DNA of 64,000 bases from Bacteroidota bacterium (GTDB lineage Bacteria > Bacteroidota > Bacteroidia > UKL13-3), in NCBI GenBank assembly GCA_027482225.1, contig JAIXWD010000006.1:62001-126000 (forward strand), written 5' to 3'. Shown in pieces: positions 1-10,188 of the stretch. Below the pieces are notes generated by a model. The model saw only the letters and a program-made list of their open reading frames with translations, was not told the DNA's origin and made no database searches. Numbering within the stretch: position 1 is the stretch's first letter; each line of letters begins with the position of its first letter. The translations under genes and the position numbers were made by a program.

Positions 1-1750
1 TGTCGTTTTTTAAATTATAAAATTCAACGCTTATTTTACCATCAAATTTTAATACATAAGGATATTGTATGAATTGATATAGGCCACCGTCAAATTGAAT
101 AGCTCCCTTTCCTCCAAAGCTAAAGTATGGTGTTTTTGTAGCGGTGACTTTATTTAAAATTAAAGGCATTATTCCAAGTTGATCAATAGTTTCCTGCACC
201 AAAAATGGTTCATTCTTTTTTTGCATTTTTGCTGCATCAAATATAAAAAGTGGTATGGCATATTTACCTTGTGCTGTTTGGTAATATGTTAACGTATTCT
301 CACTGCTGTGATCGGCAGTAAAAACAAATATAGTATTGCCATACCAAGGCTCTTTTTTAATTGTTTCGAAAAAGTTTCTTATTGCATAATCAGTGTATTC
401 AACTGTAGCGTGAATGGGTAATGGGCCACCTTTAAATTTGTTTTTACACGTTACAGGGACTTGGTATGGATGATGAGATGATAGGGTAAAAACGGTTGAA
501 AAAAATGGCTCATGATTTTCTGATAACTCATGTGCAACGTATTGCAAATATGGTTCATCCGGAATGCCCCAATTTCCGTCAAAGTCTTTTTCCTTGTTCG
601 GATATTCATTAAGTCCGTAATAAGCTCCAGCTTGCGTATTAGCTATAAACCTATCAAAGCTCATGGTGCCGTTTTTACCACCATGATAAAATGAAGTTTG
701 ATAACCACTTATGGCCAGGTAATATCCAATGCTATGTAATTTATTTGTTTGATAAAAGCTATTAATGTAATCGCCTTGTATTAAACTTGGCATTGATGCA
801 GTAATTGCCGGAATGCCTTCAATACTTCGCTTACCATTGGCGTAGGCATTCATATATACCTCGCTATTTTGCATTAGCGAATCTAAAAAAGGAGTATATC
901 CAACACCATGGTTATAAAAACCAACATACTCTTTACCTACACTTTCTAGAATAAAAAGCACTATATTTTTACCTGGTTTTGCTTGTTTATTTAAGTTGGT
1001 ATGGCTTGGGTTGAATAGGTTATTGGCTTCAGTCTCTAACATGTAATATTTCTCTTCAACTCCTTTTTGCTCAATAGTCATTAGCATTTGAAAAGGCGTA
1101 TTTAATGATAATGCCATTAAATCTGCACCAGCAATTTTAGCCGCATCTAAAGTGTTTAAGGGCTTCAATCCAATGCTGCCTCTTGCACCTAAAAAGGACA
1201 AGCCGATTATAATTAGCATCACCAATAACTCAAGTCCTTTATTGGTTTTTGGTGATTTATGTTCTGCTATATTAAGCTTTGGAAATATACGCCAGGTGAT
1301 AATTAAAGTTGTAATAAGTATAAGTAGCAAATACCAATAATCAATTAAATAGATTATTGGCGATACAATTTGTTTGCGTTGTAATTCCATCAATTCAAAG
1401 CCACTTCTTTTCCCACTAAAAGTAAAATAGCCAATGTCTACAAAGTTTAAAGTTAGACATATAATTACAGCCAACATAAACAGTAACTTTATAGCAAATT
1501 GATAAGCTTTTTTATTTCTTATAGGTAAAGGGATTATATGCATCAATATGACCAAACCAAAAGAGTATACTACTGCTGATGTATCAAACCAAATACCCGA
1601 AATAAAAGCTAAAATAATTTTAGTTACTTGTTGTGCTGAAAATATTTGAAAATAGGTAATGAAAAAAAATATTCTGCAAAAAGTATATAAGCCAAAGGCT
1701 AATAGCAGTCTTTTTAAAAGTAAGCTGATGTGCGGCAACTTTATATTCAC
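1..1750 (-). CDS. LTA-synthase-like sulfatase (membrane phosphoglycerol transferase family), C-terminus cut by window edge
   Basis: About 583 residues are visible, running off the left edge without a stop. The N-terminal third is hydrophobic with several predicted membrane helices. It is followed by an alkaline-phosphatase-fold domain with FILESVGKEY (metal-binding Glu), the nucleophile region NGKRSIEGIP (Ser where LtaS has Thr), TLSSHHPY, and the late metal motif FTADHS. This is the LtaS/MdoB-like sulfatase family, whose members transfer phosphoglycerol or phosphoethanolamine-type groups outside the cytoplasmic membrane; the substrate here is unknown. The reading frame stays open upstream of the first ATG (1543) with typical membrane sequence, so a GTG at 1750 or TTG at 1738 is the likelier start. 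It is divergent from murB. Confidence 0.8.
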   Translation of the reverse strand, partial: MNIKLPHISLLLKRLLLAFGLYTFCRIFFFITYFQIFSAQQVTKIILAFISGIWFDTSAVVYSFGLVILMHIIPLPIRNKKAYQFAIKLLFMLAVIICLTLNFVDIGYFTFSGKRSGFELMELQRKQIVSPIIYLIDYWYLLLILITTLIITWRIFPKLNIAEHKSPKTNKGLELLVMLIIIGLSFLGARGSIGLKPLNTLDAAKIAGADLMALSLNTPFQMLMTIEQKGVEEKYYMLETEANNLFNPSHTNLNKQAKPGKNIVLFILESVGKEYVGFYNHGVGYTPFLDSLMQNSEVYMNAYANGKRSIEGIPAITASMPSLIQGDYINSFYQTNKLHSIGYYLAISGYQTSFYHGGKNGTMSFDRFIANTQAGAYYGLNEYPNKEKDFDGNWGIPDEPYLQYVAHELSENHEPFFSTVFTLSSHHPYQVPVTCKNKFKGGPLPIHATVEYTDYAIRNFFETIKKEPWYGNTIFVFTADHSSENTLTYYQTAQGKYAIPLFIFDAAKMQKKNEPFLVQETIDQLGIMPLILNKVTATKTPYFSFGGKGAIQFDGGLYQFIQYPYVLKFDGKISVEFYNLKND

Positions 1751-1756
1751 GCTGAC

Positions 1757-1764
1757 AAATATAG
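1757..1764 (-). promoter_or_regulatory. -7 element of Bacteroidota promoter for the sulfatase gene
   Basis: On the minus strand this reads TATATTTG, an exact match to the TAnnTTTG -7 consensus of the Bacteroidota primary sigma factor. It lies just upstream of the proposed GTG start, so the transcript would have almost no leader. No good TTG element is seen 19 nt upstream. Confidence 0.4.
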
Positions 1765-1818
1765 TATTTGAAAATTTAGCATGGTATTTTAAAAGGCTTT
1801 TGTTTAATTGCCAACGAG

Positions 1819-2835
1819 ATGAATATTCAGCAGAACATATCGCTAAAAGAGTTTAACACATTTGGTATTGATGCCAAAGCAAGGGAGTTTGTTGTTATTA
1901 ATACGGTAGAAGAACTATGTATATTTTGTGCAGCTTTTAATTTAAGTGATAGAAACATTTTGGTGCTTGGTGGAGGAAGTAACGTTTTACTTACTGGCGA
2001 CTTTGATGGCATGGTAATTAAAATGAATTTGAAGGGTATAGAAATGGTTTCAGAAAATGATAACCATGTATGGATAAAAGCCATGGCAGGCGAGGTGTGG
2101 CACGATTTTGTGATGCATTGCATTGATAAAGGTTTAGGTGGGGTTGAAAATTTAAGTTTAATTCCAGGTTGTGTTGGCGCGGCACCTATGCAAAATATTG
2201 GTGCTTATGGTGTAGAAATTAAAGATACTTTTGATAGCCTTGAAGCTGTTGAAATTGATTCTGGTGATATGGTAAAATTTTCTAACATCGACTGTAAATT
2301 TGGATACCGAGAGAGTATATTTAAACAAGAAGCGAAAGGCAAATACATCATATCTTCTGTAACTTTTAAGCTTTCCAAAAATCCTATTTGTAACGTATCT
2401 TATGGTGCGATACAACAAGTTTTGGCTGAGAAAAAAATAACCAATCCAACTGTTAAAGAAGTAAGTGATGCGGTAATTAGTATTAGACAAAGTAAGTTGC
2501 CTAATCCTAAGGTTTTGGGTAATGCAGGTAGTTTCTTTAAAAATCCTGAAATACCTGCCGAGCAGTTTAATGCTTTAAAGGCTGAGCACCCAAGTATTGT
2601 GGGTTATCCTGCAAGTTCGGGTAATATAAAAGTTGCAGCAGGTTGGTTAATAGAACAAGCTGGATGGAGAGGTAAAGTTGTTGGAAATACTGGTTCTCAC
2701 AAAGATCAAGCTTTGGTATTGGTTAACTTTGGTGGTGCCAGTGGAAATGAAATCTGGCAATTAGCAATGGATATCAAAGCGAGCGTGTTTCAAAAATTTG
2801 GCGTTACCATCACACCTGAGGTAAACGTAATTTAG
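1819..2835 (+). CDS. murB: UDP-N-acetylmuramate dehydrogenase MurB
   Basis: MurB reduces UDP-GlcNAc-enolpyruvate to UDP-MurNAc with NADPH and FAD in the cytoplasm, the second committed step of peptidoglycan synthesis. The 338-residue protein has the FAD-binding loop GGGSN (51-55), the IPGCVGAAPMQNIGAYG segment (115-131), YRES (163-166), and GNAGSFFKNP (234-243), which carries the catalytic Ser (about 238). The terminal PEVNVI carries the conserved Glu. Length and the long insertion fit the type I (E. coli-like) enzyme. The ATG at 1819 aligns with the usual MNIQ... N-terminus. It stands alone, divergent from the sulfatase gene and upstream of purH. Confidence 0.96.
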   Translation: MNIQQNISLKEFNTFGIDAKAREFVVINTVEELCIFCAAFNLSDRNILVLGGGSNVLLTGDFDGMVIKMNLKGIEMVSENDNHVWIKAMAGEVWHDFVMHCIDKGLGGVENLSLIPGCVGAAPMQNIGAYGVEIKDTFDSLEAVEIDSGDMVKFSNIDCKFGYRESIFKQEAKGKYIISSVTFKLSKNPICNVSYGAIQQVLAEKKITNPTVKEVSDAVISIRQSKLPNPKVLGNAGSFFKNPEIPAEQFNALKAEHPSIVGYPASSGNIKVAAGWLIEQAGWRGKVVGNTGSHKDQALVLVNFGGASGNEIWQLAMDIKASVFQKFGVTITPEVNVI

Positions 2836-2899
2836 TTGTCTCGTTTAAATTAAAACTAAAAATAGCACTTCGCATCTTAAAAATCCCGATTTCTTACCT

Positions 2900-2907
2900 T
2901 ACTTTTG
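2900..2907 (+). promoter_or_regulatory. -7 element upstream of purH
   Basis: TACTTTTG matches TAnnTTTG, 28 nt upstream of the purH ATG. There is no convincing TTG at the expected distance upstream, so only the -7 half is supported. Confidence 0.45.
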
Positions 2908-2935
2908 CGGCTCCAAAAATCAACCTAATATTTTT

Positions 2936-4459
2936 ATGCAAGAGTCTCGCAAAATCGCTAATGCTTTAATTTCAGTATTTTACAAAGATGGTTTAGATGT
3001 TTTAGCTAAAACCTTACACCAACAAGGAGTAAATATTTACTCAACAGGCGGAACACAAGATTATATTGAAAAATTAGGTATTCCGGTTAACCGTGTAGAA
3101 GATTTAACAGGTTATCCGAGCATTTTGGGTGGACGCGTAAAAACCCTGCATCCAAAAGTTTTTGGCGGAATTTTAGCCAGAAGAAGTAACGAGCAAGATC
3201 AAAAAGAAGTGGCTGAATTTGCCATTCCTTTTCTTGATTTGGTAGTGGTTGATTTATACCCTTTTGAAGAAACCGTAAAAACCACAACAGACGAATCAAA
3301 AATTATAGAGAAGATTGATATTGGCGGAGTTTCATTGATTCGAGCAGCAGCTAAAAATTTTAACGATACACTTATTGTTTGCGATAAAGCTGATTTTTCG
3401 GTTGTTACTGAAATGATTACTAATCAAAACGGAGCAACTACAATTGAGCAACGCAGACAATTTGCTACAAAAGCTTTTCATACCACTTCACATTATGATG
3501 GGTTAATTTTTCAATATTTTGATAAAGAGACCACTACTGCATTTAAAGCAAGTGTTGCTCCTGCTAAAACACTACGATATGGTGAAAACCCTCATCAAAA
3601 GGGGGTATATTATGGACATTTAAACGAGTTGTTTAAGCAAGTTCATGGTAAAGAATTATCATATAATAACCTATTAGATATTGATGCAGCATTAAGTTTA
3701 ATTAGTGATTTTAGTAAGCCAACCGCTGCAATTATTAAACACAACAACCCTTGCGGAGTTGCCACACGTAATACTATTTCTCAAGCATATATTGATGCAT
3801 TAGCAGGTGATCCAACTTCTGCGTTTGGAGGTGTTATTGCAACCAATCAACCTATTGATGAAGCAACGGCTTTAGAAATTGATAAGTTGTTTATGGAAGT
3901 TCTTATTACACCAGGATTTGTTGGTAAAGCTTTAGAAATTTTGCAAAGCAAAAAGAATAGAATATTATTGGTTCAAAATGGTAAGATGCCTTTAGGGAAA
4001 CAATTCCGCAGTTTATTAAATGGCGTGGTAGAGCAAGATAAAGACACCGTTTTATTAACCCCGGAAAATCTAAAACTAGTTACCCAAAAAGCCGCTACCG
4101 AAGAGCAAATTAGTGATATGATGTTTGCTGATATTATTGTTAAACACACTAAAAGTAACACCATAGTCTTAGCAAAAAATAAACAATTGGTAGGAATTGG
4201 TTGTGGGCAAACATCTCGTATTGATGCCTTAAAAGGAGCTATTAGCAAATCAAAAGAATACGGATTTAGTTTACAAGGTGCTGTAATGGCTAGTGATGCA
4301 TTTTTCCCTTTCCCTGATTGTGTGGAGATAGCAGGAACGGAAGGTATAGAAGCAGTTATACAGCCAGGTGGCTCTATTAAAGATGAATTAAGCATCAACT
4401 ATTGCAATGCAAATCAAATAGCGATGTATTTTACCGGAATAAGACACTTTAAACATTAG
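2936..4459 (+). CDS. purH: Bifunctional AICAR formyltransferase / IMP cyclohydrolase PurH
   Basis: Catalyses the last two steps of de novo purine synthesis: formylation of AICAR with 10-formyl-THF and cyclisation of FAICAR to IMP. The 507-residue protein has an N-terminal MGS-like cyclohydrolase domain (STGGT and GGRVKTLHP near residues 35-70) and a C-terminal transformylase domain with the catalytic KHNNPCG motif beginning at residue 268. It ends in the typical TGIRHFKH. Length is normal. The gene appears monocistronic, with its own -7 element and about 150 bases before mreB. Confidence 0.96.
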   Translation: MQESRKIANALISVFYKDGLDVLAKTLHQQGVNIYSTGGTQDYIEKLGIPVNRVEDLTGYPSILGGRVKTLHPKVFGGILARRSNEQDQKEVAEFAIPFLDLVVVDLYPFEETVKTTTDESKIIEKIDIGGVSLIRAAAKNFNDTLIVCDKADFSVVTEMITNQNGATTIEQRRQFATKAFHTTSHYDGLIFQYFDKETTTAFKASVAPAKTLRYGENPHQKGVYYGHLNELFKQVHGKELSYNNLLDIDAALSLISDFSKPTAAIIKHNNPCGVATRNTISQAYIDALAGDPTSAFGGVIATNQPIDEATALEIDKLFMEVLITPGFVGKALEILQSKKNRILLVQNGKMPLGKQFRSLLNGVVEQDKDTVLLTPENLKLVTQKAATEEQISDMMFADIIVKHTKSNTIVLAKNKQLVGIGCGQTSRIDALKGAISKSKEYGFSLQGAVMASDAFFPFPDCVEIAGTEGIEAVIQPGGSIKDELSINYCNANQIAMYFTGIRHFKH

Positions 4460-4606
4460 AAATAGCAAGCTGTTTACTTTATAATTTTTAGCATATTTGG
4501 CTAAAAATAACATGCTGTAAAAAAGGTGGATAATAAGCCACATGAAATGCTAAATATATTTTTATATTGCAAGTTATATATACGCACTTAACGATTTAGA
4601 TAAAAT

Positions 4607-5629
4607 ATGGGAGTTTTTAGCTTCTTAACACAAGATTTAGCTATCGACCTTGGTACTGCTAATACCTTGATAATACATAAGGATCAGGTGGTTGTTGATG
4701 AACCATCAATCATTGCCATCAATCGCAAAACTGGTAATGTTATAGCAGTAGGTAGCCAGGCACAGCAAATGCATGGTAAGGCTCACGAGGATATTAAAAC
4801 AATTCGTCCGCTTAAAGATGGTGTAATAGCAGATTTCAACGCTGCAGAACACATGATTCGCGGAATGATTCAAATGATACCTCAAGGAAGCAAATTAATT
4901 AAGCCACAACAACGGATGGTGATTTGTATTCCTTCAGGCATTACTGAAGTTGAAAAGCGTGCAGTGAGAGACAGTGCAGAACGTGCTGGCGCTAAAGAGG
5001 TTTATTTAATACACGAGCCTATGGCTGCGGCTATTGGTATTGGTATTGATGTTTTTGAGCCAATGGGCAATATGATTATTGACATTGGAGGAGGTACAAC
5101 AGAAATTGCAGTTATAGCTTTGGCTGGTATTGTTTGCGATCAATCCATTCGTGTTGCTGGTGATGAATTTACAGAAGATATTTTAGATTATATGCGCAGG
5201 CAACATAACTTGTTAGTAGGTGAACGTACTGCAGAACGTATTAAAATTGAAGTAGGAGCTGCACTAACCGAATTAGAGAATGCACCACCTGATTTTGCAG
5301 TTAATGGTCGCGATTTGATGACCGGTATTCCTAAACAAATTACAGTTAGCTATAGCGAAATAGCAGCAGCTTTGGATAAATCAATCTCTAAAATAGAAGA
5401 GGCTGTTTTGCGCGCATTGGAATTAACTCCACCAGAATTATCTGCTGATATATACTCAACGGGTTTATACCTTACCGGTGGAGGAGCTTTGTTACGCGGT
5501 TTAGATAAGCGTATTGCTGCCAAAACAAAATTACCTGTTCATGTTGCTGAAGATCCTCTTCGTGCAGTTGTTCGTGGTACAGGCATGGCCCTTAAGAACT
5601 TAAAAAACTTTAAATTTTTAATGACGTAA
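4607..5629 (+). CDS. mreB: Rod-shape-determining actin homologue MreB
   Basis: A cytoplasmic actin-like ATPase that forms filaments on the inner membrane and organises the elongasome. The 340-residue protein shows the phosphate-1 loop DLGTANTLI (13-21), the phosphate-2 motif DIGGGTTEIAVI, and the adenosine loop TGGGALLRGLD near the C-terminus. It is the first gene of a five-gene cell-shape run (mreB, mreC, mreD, mrdA, rodA). A 103-base gap separates it from mreC, while the rest overlap. Confidence 0.96.
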   Translation: MGVFSFLTQDLAIDLGTANTLIIHKDQVVVDEPSIIAINRKTGNVIAVGSQAQQMHGKAHEDIKTIRPLKDGVIADFNAAEHMIRGMIQMIPQGSKLIKPQQRMVICIPSGITEVEKRAVRDSAERAGAKEVYLIHEPMAAAIGIGIDVFEPMGNMIIDIGGGTTEIAVIALAGIVCDQSIRVAGDEFTEDILDYMRRQHNLLVGERTAERIKIEVGAALTELENAPPDFAVNGRDLMTGIPKQITVSYSEIAAALDKSISKIEEAVLRALELTPPELSADIYSTGLYLTGGGALLRGLDKRIAAKTKLPVHVAEDPLRAVVRGTGMALKNLKNFKFLMT

Positions 5630-5732
5630 TTAATACGAAATTTGTAAACTAGAACTTCGTTTTTGAATATTTCAAACATAAATAATCAAGTTGCTTCGAA
5701 TTTCTAAATCAATAATTTCGATTTTTATATAG

Positions 5733-6569
5733 ATGCGCAACCTTATTTTTTTTATATACAGGTATCATGTATTTTTCATCTTCTTTGTATTGGAGATTGT
5801 TGCGTTTATCATCTTATTTCGTTTTAATAATTATCAAAAGGCAAGTTTTCTAAATTATACCAATGGTGTTGCAGGAAACTTTTACAATGGGGTAAGTAAC
5901 ACCCAAGAGTATTTTAACTTAAGAAGAGTTAATGATAGCTTACAGCTAGAAAATGCGCGGCTACGCTCACAGCAAATTACTTCCTATTATCAAAACAACG
6001 TTAGTATTAGTAGCATAAACGACACAGTTTATAAACAACAATATGATTATATATCAGCACAAGTAGTAAATAATTCTGTAACCAAACGTAATAATTACAT
6101 TACTTTAAACCGTGGTAGATTGCACGGAATAGAAAGAGAGATGGGGGTAATTAGTGAAAATGGAATTGTTGGAATTGTAATGAACGTAAGTGACCATTAC
6201 TCTACAGTACTTTCTCTGCTAAATAGTAACTGTAAAATAAGTGCAAAACTAAAAAAAACAGGTGCTTTTGGATCTTTGGTTTGGGATGGCGGAGATCCCA
6301 GATATGCTCGATTGCTCGATGTAAATAAGCATGTTCCAATTAAAGTAGGTGATTTGGTTATAACCAGTAATTTCTCAACCATTTTCCCTGAGGGTTTGCC
6401 TATAGGAAAAATATCAGATAATAGCCTTGATGCAGGTGATAATTTCCATACCATTAATATAGATTTGTTTACTGATTTTAGTACTGTATCAACAGTATAT
6501 GTTATACGCAATTTGTTTAAGCAAGAGCAACAAGCATTAGAACAAACTTTACCAACTGATAAAAAGTGA
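5733..6569 (+). CDS. mreC: Rod-shape-determining protein MreC
   Basis: A bitopic membrane protein whose periplasmic part links MreB to the PBP2/RodA synthase. The 278 residues show one N-terminal membrane helix (about 10-30), a short coiled-coil stretch (about 60-80), and a beta-rich periplasmic domain with the NRGRLHGI and ENGIVGIV segments of the MreC family. Sequence outside the core is weakly conserved, as usual in this phylum. Its TGA stop overlaps the GTG start of mreD by four bases. Confidence 0.92.
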   Translation: MRNLIFFIYRYHVFFIFFVLEIVAFIILFRFNNYQKASFLNYTNGVAGNFYNGVSNTQEYFNLRRVNDSLQLENARLRSQQITSYYQNNVSISSINDTVYKQQYDYISAQVVNNSVTKRNNYITLNRGRLHGIEREMGVISENGIVGIVMNVSDHYSTVLSLLNSNCKISAKLKKTGAFGSLVWDGGDPRYARLLDVNKHVPIKVGDLVITSNFSTIFPEGLPIGKISDNSLDAGDNFHTINIDLFTDFSTVSTVYVIRNLFKQEQQALEQTLPTDKK

Positions 6570-7087
6570 TATTAGAGCTACTTACATACTTGTTAAAGTT
6601 CATTGGTATTATACTACTGCAAGTACTTGTAGTAGATAATGTAGAACTGAGCAGTTACATCAACCCATACATATACATCAGTTTTATTCTGCTACTCCCT
6701 ATAACCATAAAACCATGGCATGCACTATTTTTAGCATTTATTTGTGGTGCTTTTGTAGATGCATTGAGCAGTACACCAGGTTTACATATTGCAGCTAGTG
6801 TTTTGCTTGCTTTTGTAAGAATTCATTACCTACGTTTTGCTACTACCAAAGAAGATACTGAGAGTAGAATCACTCCATCCATGAGTAAAAAAGGTATTGT
6901 ATGGTTTGTATTCTATTGTTTTAGCATGACATTGGTTCACCACACTTTTTTATTTTTTTTAGAGATATATGGGTTTTACGAGTTTTTTAGCACACTATTA
7001 CGTATTATACTTAGTACGTTGGTAACTGTGATGATGATAGTTGTAGGACAATTGTTATTTTACAACACCAAAATAAGTAATGGATAG
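6566..7087 (+). CDS. mreD: Rod-shape-determining membrane protein MreD
   Basis: A 173-residue very hydrophobic protein with about five predicted membrane helices, matching MreD in size, topology and position. The start is GTG, inside a GTGA overlap with the mreC stop, which suggests translational coupling. Identification rests on context and topology, since MreD has few invariant residues. The stop overlaps the mrdA start by eight bases. Confidence 0.88.
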   Translation: MILELLTYLLKFIGIILLQVLVVDNVELSSYINPYIYISFILLLPITIKPWHALFLAFICGAFVDALSSTPGLHIAASVLLAFVRIHYLRFATTKEDTESRITPSMSKKGIVWFVFYCFSMTLVHHTFLFFLEIYGFYEFFSTLLRIILSTLVTVMMIVVGQLLFYNTKISNG

Positions 7088-8942
7088 CACCTCTAAGCAA
7101 AAGGTTTTACTGGCTATATTTTTTTCAATTGCACTCATTTACATTTTGCGTTTAGCAGTGATGCAGTTGTTTGATGATAGTTACTTGCGCTCGGCACAAG
7201 AAAATGTGTTGCAAGAGCAAACCATATATCCAGCACGTGGTTTGGTATACGATAGAAAAGGAGAGTTGTTGGTATACAATGATGCTATCTATGATTTAAT
7301 AGTGATTCCCGAACAAGTAAAAGGTCTCGACACCAACGAATTTTGTCGTGTATTAGGTATTGAAAGAATAGATTTTATTCAGCGGTTCGAAAAGATAAAA
7401 CGTGGCGTAGGTTACGCACCATATCGCCCTTCGGTTTTCGAAAAACAATTAACCATTCCCATTTATGCTGCATTTCAAGAAAAACTGTTCGATTTCCCTG
7501 GCTTTTATGTAGAAGTTCGAACAGATAGAAAATATCAGCATAGCAATGCCGCTCATATTATGGGTTATATTGGGGAGGTTACCGATCGTGATATTGAAAA
7601 AAGTGAAGGCTACTACCGCATGGGAGATTTTAAAGGTATTAGTGGTGTTGAGCGAAGTTATGAAGAAGTATTACGTGGACGTAAAGGTGTTCGTTATGTT
7701 TTGGTAGATAGTAAAAGTCGTACACAAGGAAGATATAAGGAGGGTATGTTTGATACACCTGCAGTAGCTGGGCAAAATATCATCCTAAGTATTGATCAGA
7801 AATTACAAGAGTTGGGTGAACAATTATTAAATAATAAAATTGGTAGTGTTGTTGCCATAGAACCATCAACTGGAGAAATATTAGCACTGATAAGTATGCC
7901 AACCTATGATCCAAATTTATTTGTTGGTAGGCAACGTGGTAATAATTATATGAAATTATTGCGTGATCCATCTAAGCCTTTATTTAATCGTCCACTTGCA
8001 GCACCTTATCCTCCAGGTTCAATTTTTAAAGTATTGATGAGTTTGGTTGGACAGCAAGAGGGTGTTCTTACTCCCAATACCATGTATGGATGTTACGGTG
8101 GATATCACATGGGTGGATTAACTGTTGGTTGTCACCCACACCCATCGCCACTTAATTTACAAGGTGCTGTAGCAGTTTCTTGTAACGCATATTTTTGCCA
8201 CGTATACCGAAGTGTAATTGACAATCCAAAATATCCTAACTCAGAAAGTGCTTATAAAAAATGGTACGACCATATCAGTAGTTTTGGTATTGGACATAAA
8301 TTAGGGGTTGATTTATATGGAGAAGGACAAGGTTTTTTACCGCCATCAACATACTATGATAAAGTATACGGTAGATTCCATTGGAAATCATCAACTACTA
8401 TATCATTAGCAATTGGTCAAGGTGAGTTGGGTATAACACCTTTGCAAATGGCAAATGCAACTGCTGTTGTAGCTAACCGTGGTTATTACATTGCACCACA
8501 TGTGGTTAAAAGAATTGATGGTAAACCTAATCCTAATCCCGAATATAACAAGAAACATTGGGCTAGTGTTGATACGCAGTATTATGGAGTTGTAATTAAT
8601 GGTATGCAAGATGTAATTGAACGAGGCACAGGTAGAGTGGCAATGATTCCGGGTATTGAAATTTGTGGTAAAACAGGTACAGCTCAAAATCCACATGGCA
8701 AAGATCACTCTGTATTTTTTGCATTTGCACCTAAAATTAATCCTAAAATAGCAATAGCAGTTTTTGTAGAAAATGCAGGTTTTGGGGCAACTTGGGCAGC
8801 ACCAATTGCTAGTTTAATGATAGAACAATATTTAACTGGAAAGCACGATACGCGTAAATATATATTAGAGCGCATGCTCAAAGGAAATTTAGTACATAAA
8901 AATGATACAGCAACAGCAGCAACCCAAACCGGCAAGCATTGA
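7080..8942 (+). CDS. mrdA: Elongasome transpeptidase penicillin-binding protein 2
   Basis: PBP2 cross-links lateral-wall peptidoglycan in complex with RodA. The 620-residue protein has one N-terminal membrane helix (about 8-28), the pedestal/dimerisation domain (YPARGLVYDRKG near 50), and a transpeptidase domain with active-site SIFK (Ser314-Lys317), SCN (367-369) and KTG (531-533), all intact. It overlaps mreD by eight bases and rodA by 41 bases, fitting one operon. Confidence 0.95.
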   Translation: MDSTSKQKVLLAIFFSIALIYILRLAVMQLFDDSYLRSAQENVLQEQTIYPARGLVYDRKGELLVYNDAIYDLIVIPEQVKGLDTNEFCRVLGIERIDFIQRFEKIKRGVGYAPYRPSVFEKQLTIPIYAAFQEKLFDFPGFYVEVRTDRKYQHSNAAHIMGYIGEVTDRDIEKSEGYYRMGDFKGISGVERSYEEVLRGRKGVRYVLVDSKSRTQGRYKEGMFDTPAVAGQNIILSIDQKLQELGEQLLNNKIGSVVAIEPSTGEILALISMPTYDPNLFVGRQRGNNYMKLLRDPSKPLFNRPLAAPYPPGSIFKVLMSLVGQQEGVLTPNTMYGCYGGYHMGGLTVGCHPHPSPLNLQGAVAVSCNAYFCHVYRSVIDNPKYPNSESAYKKWYDHISSFGIGHKLGVDLYGEGQGFLPPSTYYDKVYGRFHWKSSTTISLAIGQGELGITPLQMANATAVVANRGYYIAPHVVKRIDGKPNPNPEYNKKHWASVDTQYYGVVINGMQDVIERGTGRVAMIPGIEICGKTGTAQNPHGKDHSVFFAFAPKINPKIAIAVFVENAGFGATWAAPIASLMIEQYLTGKHDTRKYILERMLKGNLVHKNDTATAATQTGKH

Positions 8943-10182
8943 TTGGCTAACACTTGTACTATACTTTGTATTTGTGTTGGGTGGATTACTTTGCATTTAT
9001 GCTTCAGTTTATAAAGAAGATCATCCGATGATTTATGATACATCTATGAATTATGGTAAGCAATTGATATGGATTGGCCTATCTTTATTTATAGGTGTGC
9101 TAATTTTGTTTGTTGATGAAAAGTTTTTTTACGCATTTGCTTATCCTATTTATGGTATTACCCTATTCTTACTTGTAGCAGTGTTGTTAGCTGGTACAAC
9201 TGTAAAAGGATCTAGTTCGTGGATTGAAATAGGAGGATTTAGAATGCAACCTGCCGAGTTTGCAAAATTTGGCGCTGCGTTAGCATTGGCAAAATACCTA
9301 AGTGGATTTAATATTAAGTTTAAAGAGCGAAAAACACAAATCATCGCATTTACAATTAGTTTCTTACCCCTATTTATTATTTTGTTTCAAAACGAAACAG
9401 GCAGTGCATTGGTTTTTGGTTCGTTTATTTTTGTGTTGTATCGTGAAGGTTTGCCAGGATGGATTTTGTTTTTAGGTTTTGCAGTAATCGTATTGAGTAT
9501 ATTGGCGCTTCTTGTTCCTGCATTGTATTTGTGCATTGCCATAGCTGTTTTGGCTGCGTTGTTTACTTTGGTCATCAGAAGAAATCGTCAAAATATATTA
9601 ACAGTTATAGGCGTGGCGGCTATTATGATGATTTATGTGAATAGTGTAGACTATGTTTTTGAAAATGTTTTACAAGCGCATCAAAAATCGCGTATAAACG
9701 TATTATTGGGTAAAGAGGTTGATTTAAAGGGTGCAGGTTATAATGTAATGCAAAGTAAAATTGCAATTGGAAGTGGGGGATTCTTTGGTAAAGGATTTTT
9801 AGAAGGTACACAAAATAAATTTAGGTTCGTGCCCGAGCAAAGTACAGATTTTATCTTCTGTACAATTGGCGAAGAATATGGATTTGCAGGATCACTTCTT
9901 TTTATCGCTTTATACATGTTGCTGCTATGGCGAATTGTTTATTTAGCCGAACGACAACGTTATAAGTTTAACCGTATTTATGGTTATAGCGTGGCATCAA
10001 TTTTATTTTTCCATTTCCTCATTAATATTGGCATGACATTAGGTTTGATGCCTGTAATTGGTATTCCGCTGCCATTTATTAGTTATGGTGGTTCATCGTT
10101 ATTAAGCTTTACTATTTTACTTTTTATATTCATCAGGCTTGATGCAAATAAAGTAAATGAGTTAAGAGGGGCGTTTGATTAG
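8902..10182 (+). CDS. rodA: SEDS-family peptidoglycan glycosyltransferase RodA
   Basis: RodA polymerises lipid II during cell elongation, partnered with PBP2. The 426-residue multi-pass protein (about ten helices) has the SEDS signatures GSSSWIEIGGFRMQPAEFAK, NETGSALV, and the C-terminal GLMPVIGIPLPFISYGGSS. The ATG at 8902 lies 41 bases inside the end of mrdA. The short Gln-rich N-terminus before the first helix makes a slightly later start possible, but no good alternative ATG is seen before the first helix. Last gene of the mre operon. Confidence 0.94.
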   Translation: MIQQQQQPKPASIDWLTLVLYFVFVLGGLLCIYASVYKEDHPMIYDTSMNYGKQLIWIGLSLFIGVLILFVDEKFFYAFAYPIYGITLFLLVAVLLAGTTVKGSSSWIEIGGFRMQPAEFAKFGAALALAKYLSGFNIKFKERKTQIIAFTISFLPLFIILFQNETGSALVFGSFIFVLYREGLPGWILFLGFAVIVLSILALLVPALYLCIAIAVLAALFTLVIRRNRQNILTVIGVAAIMMIYVNSVDYVFENVLQAHQKSRINVLLGKEVDLKGAGYNVMQSKIAIGSGGFFGKGFLEGTQNKFRFVPEQSTDFIFCTIGEEYGFAGSLLFIALYMLLLWRIVYLAERQRYKFNRIYGYSVASILFFHFLINIGMTLGLMPVIGIPLPFISYGGSSLLSFTILLFIFIRLDANKVNELRGAFD

Positions 10183-10188
10183 ATATAT

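Noticed and set aside
2158-2490. 110-codon minus-strand frame inside murB
   Set aside because: Antisense to a well-conserved gene, with no supporting signals.
4483-4506. Hairpin TTTTTAGC/GCTAAAAA after purH as terminator
   Set aside because: On the plus strand the stem is followed by A, not T, so it does not fit a purH terminator; mreB is transcribed in the same direction, so a leftward use has no gene.
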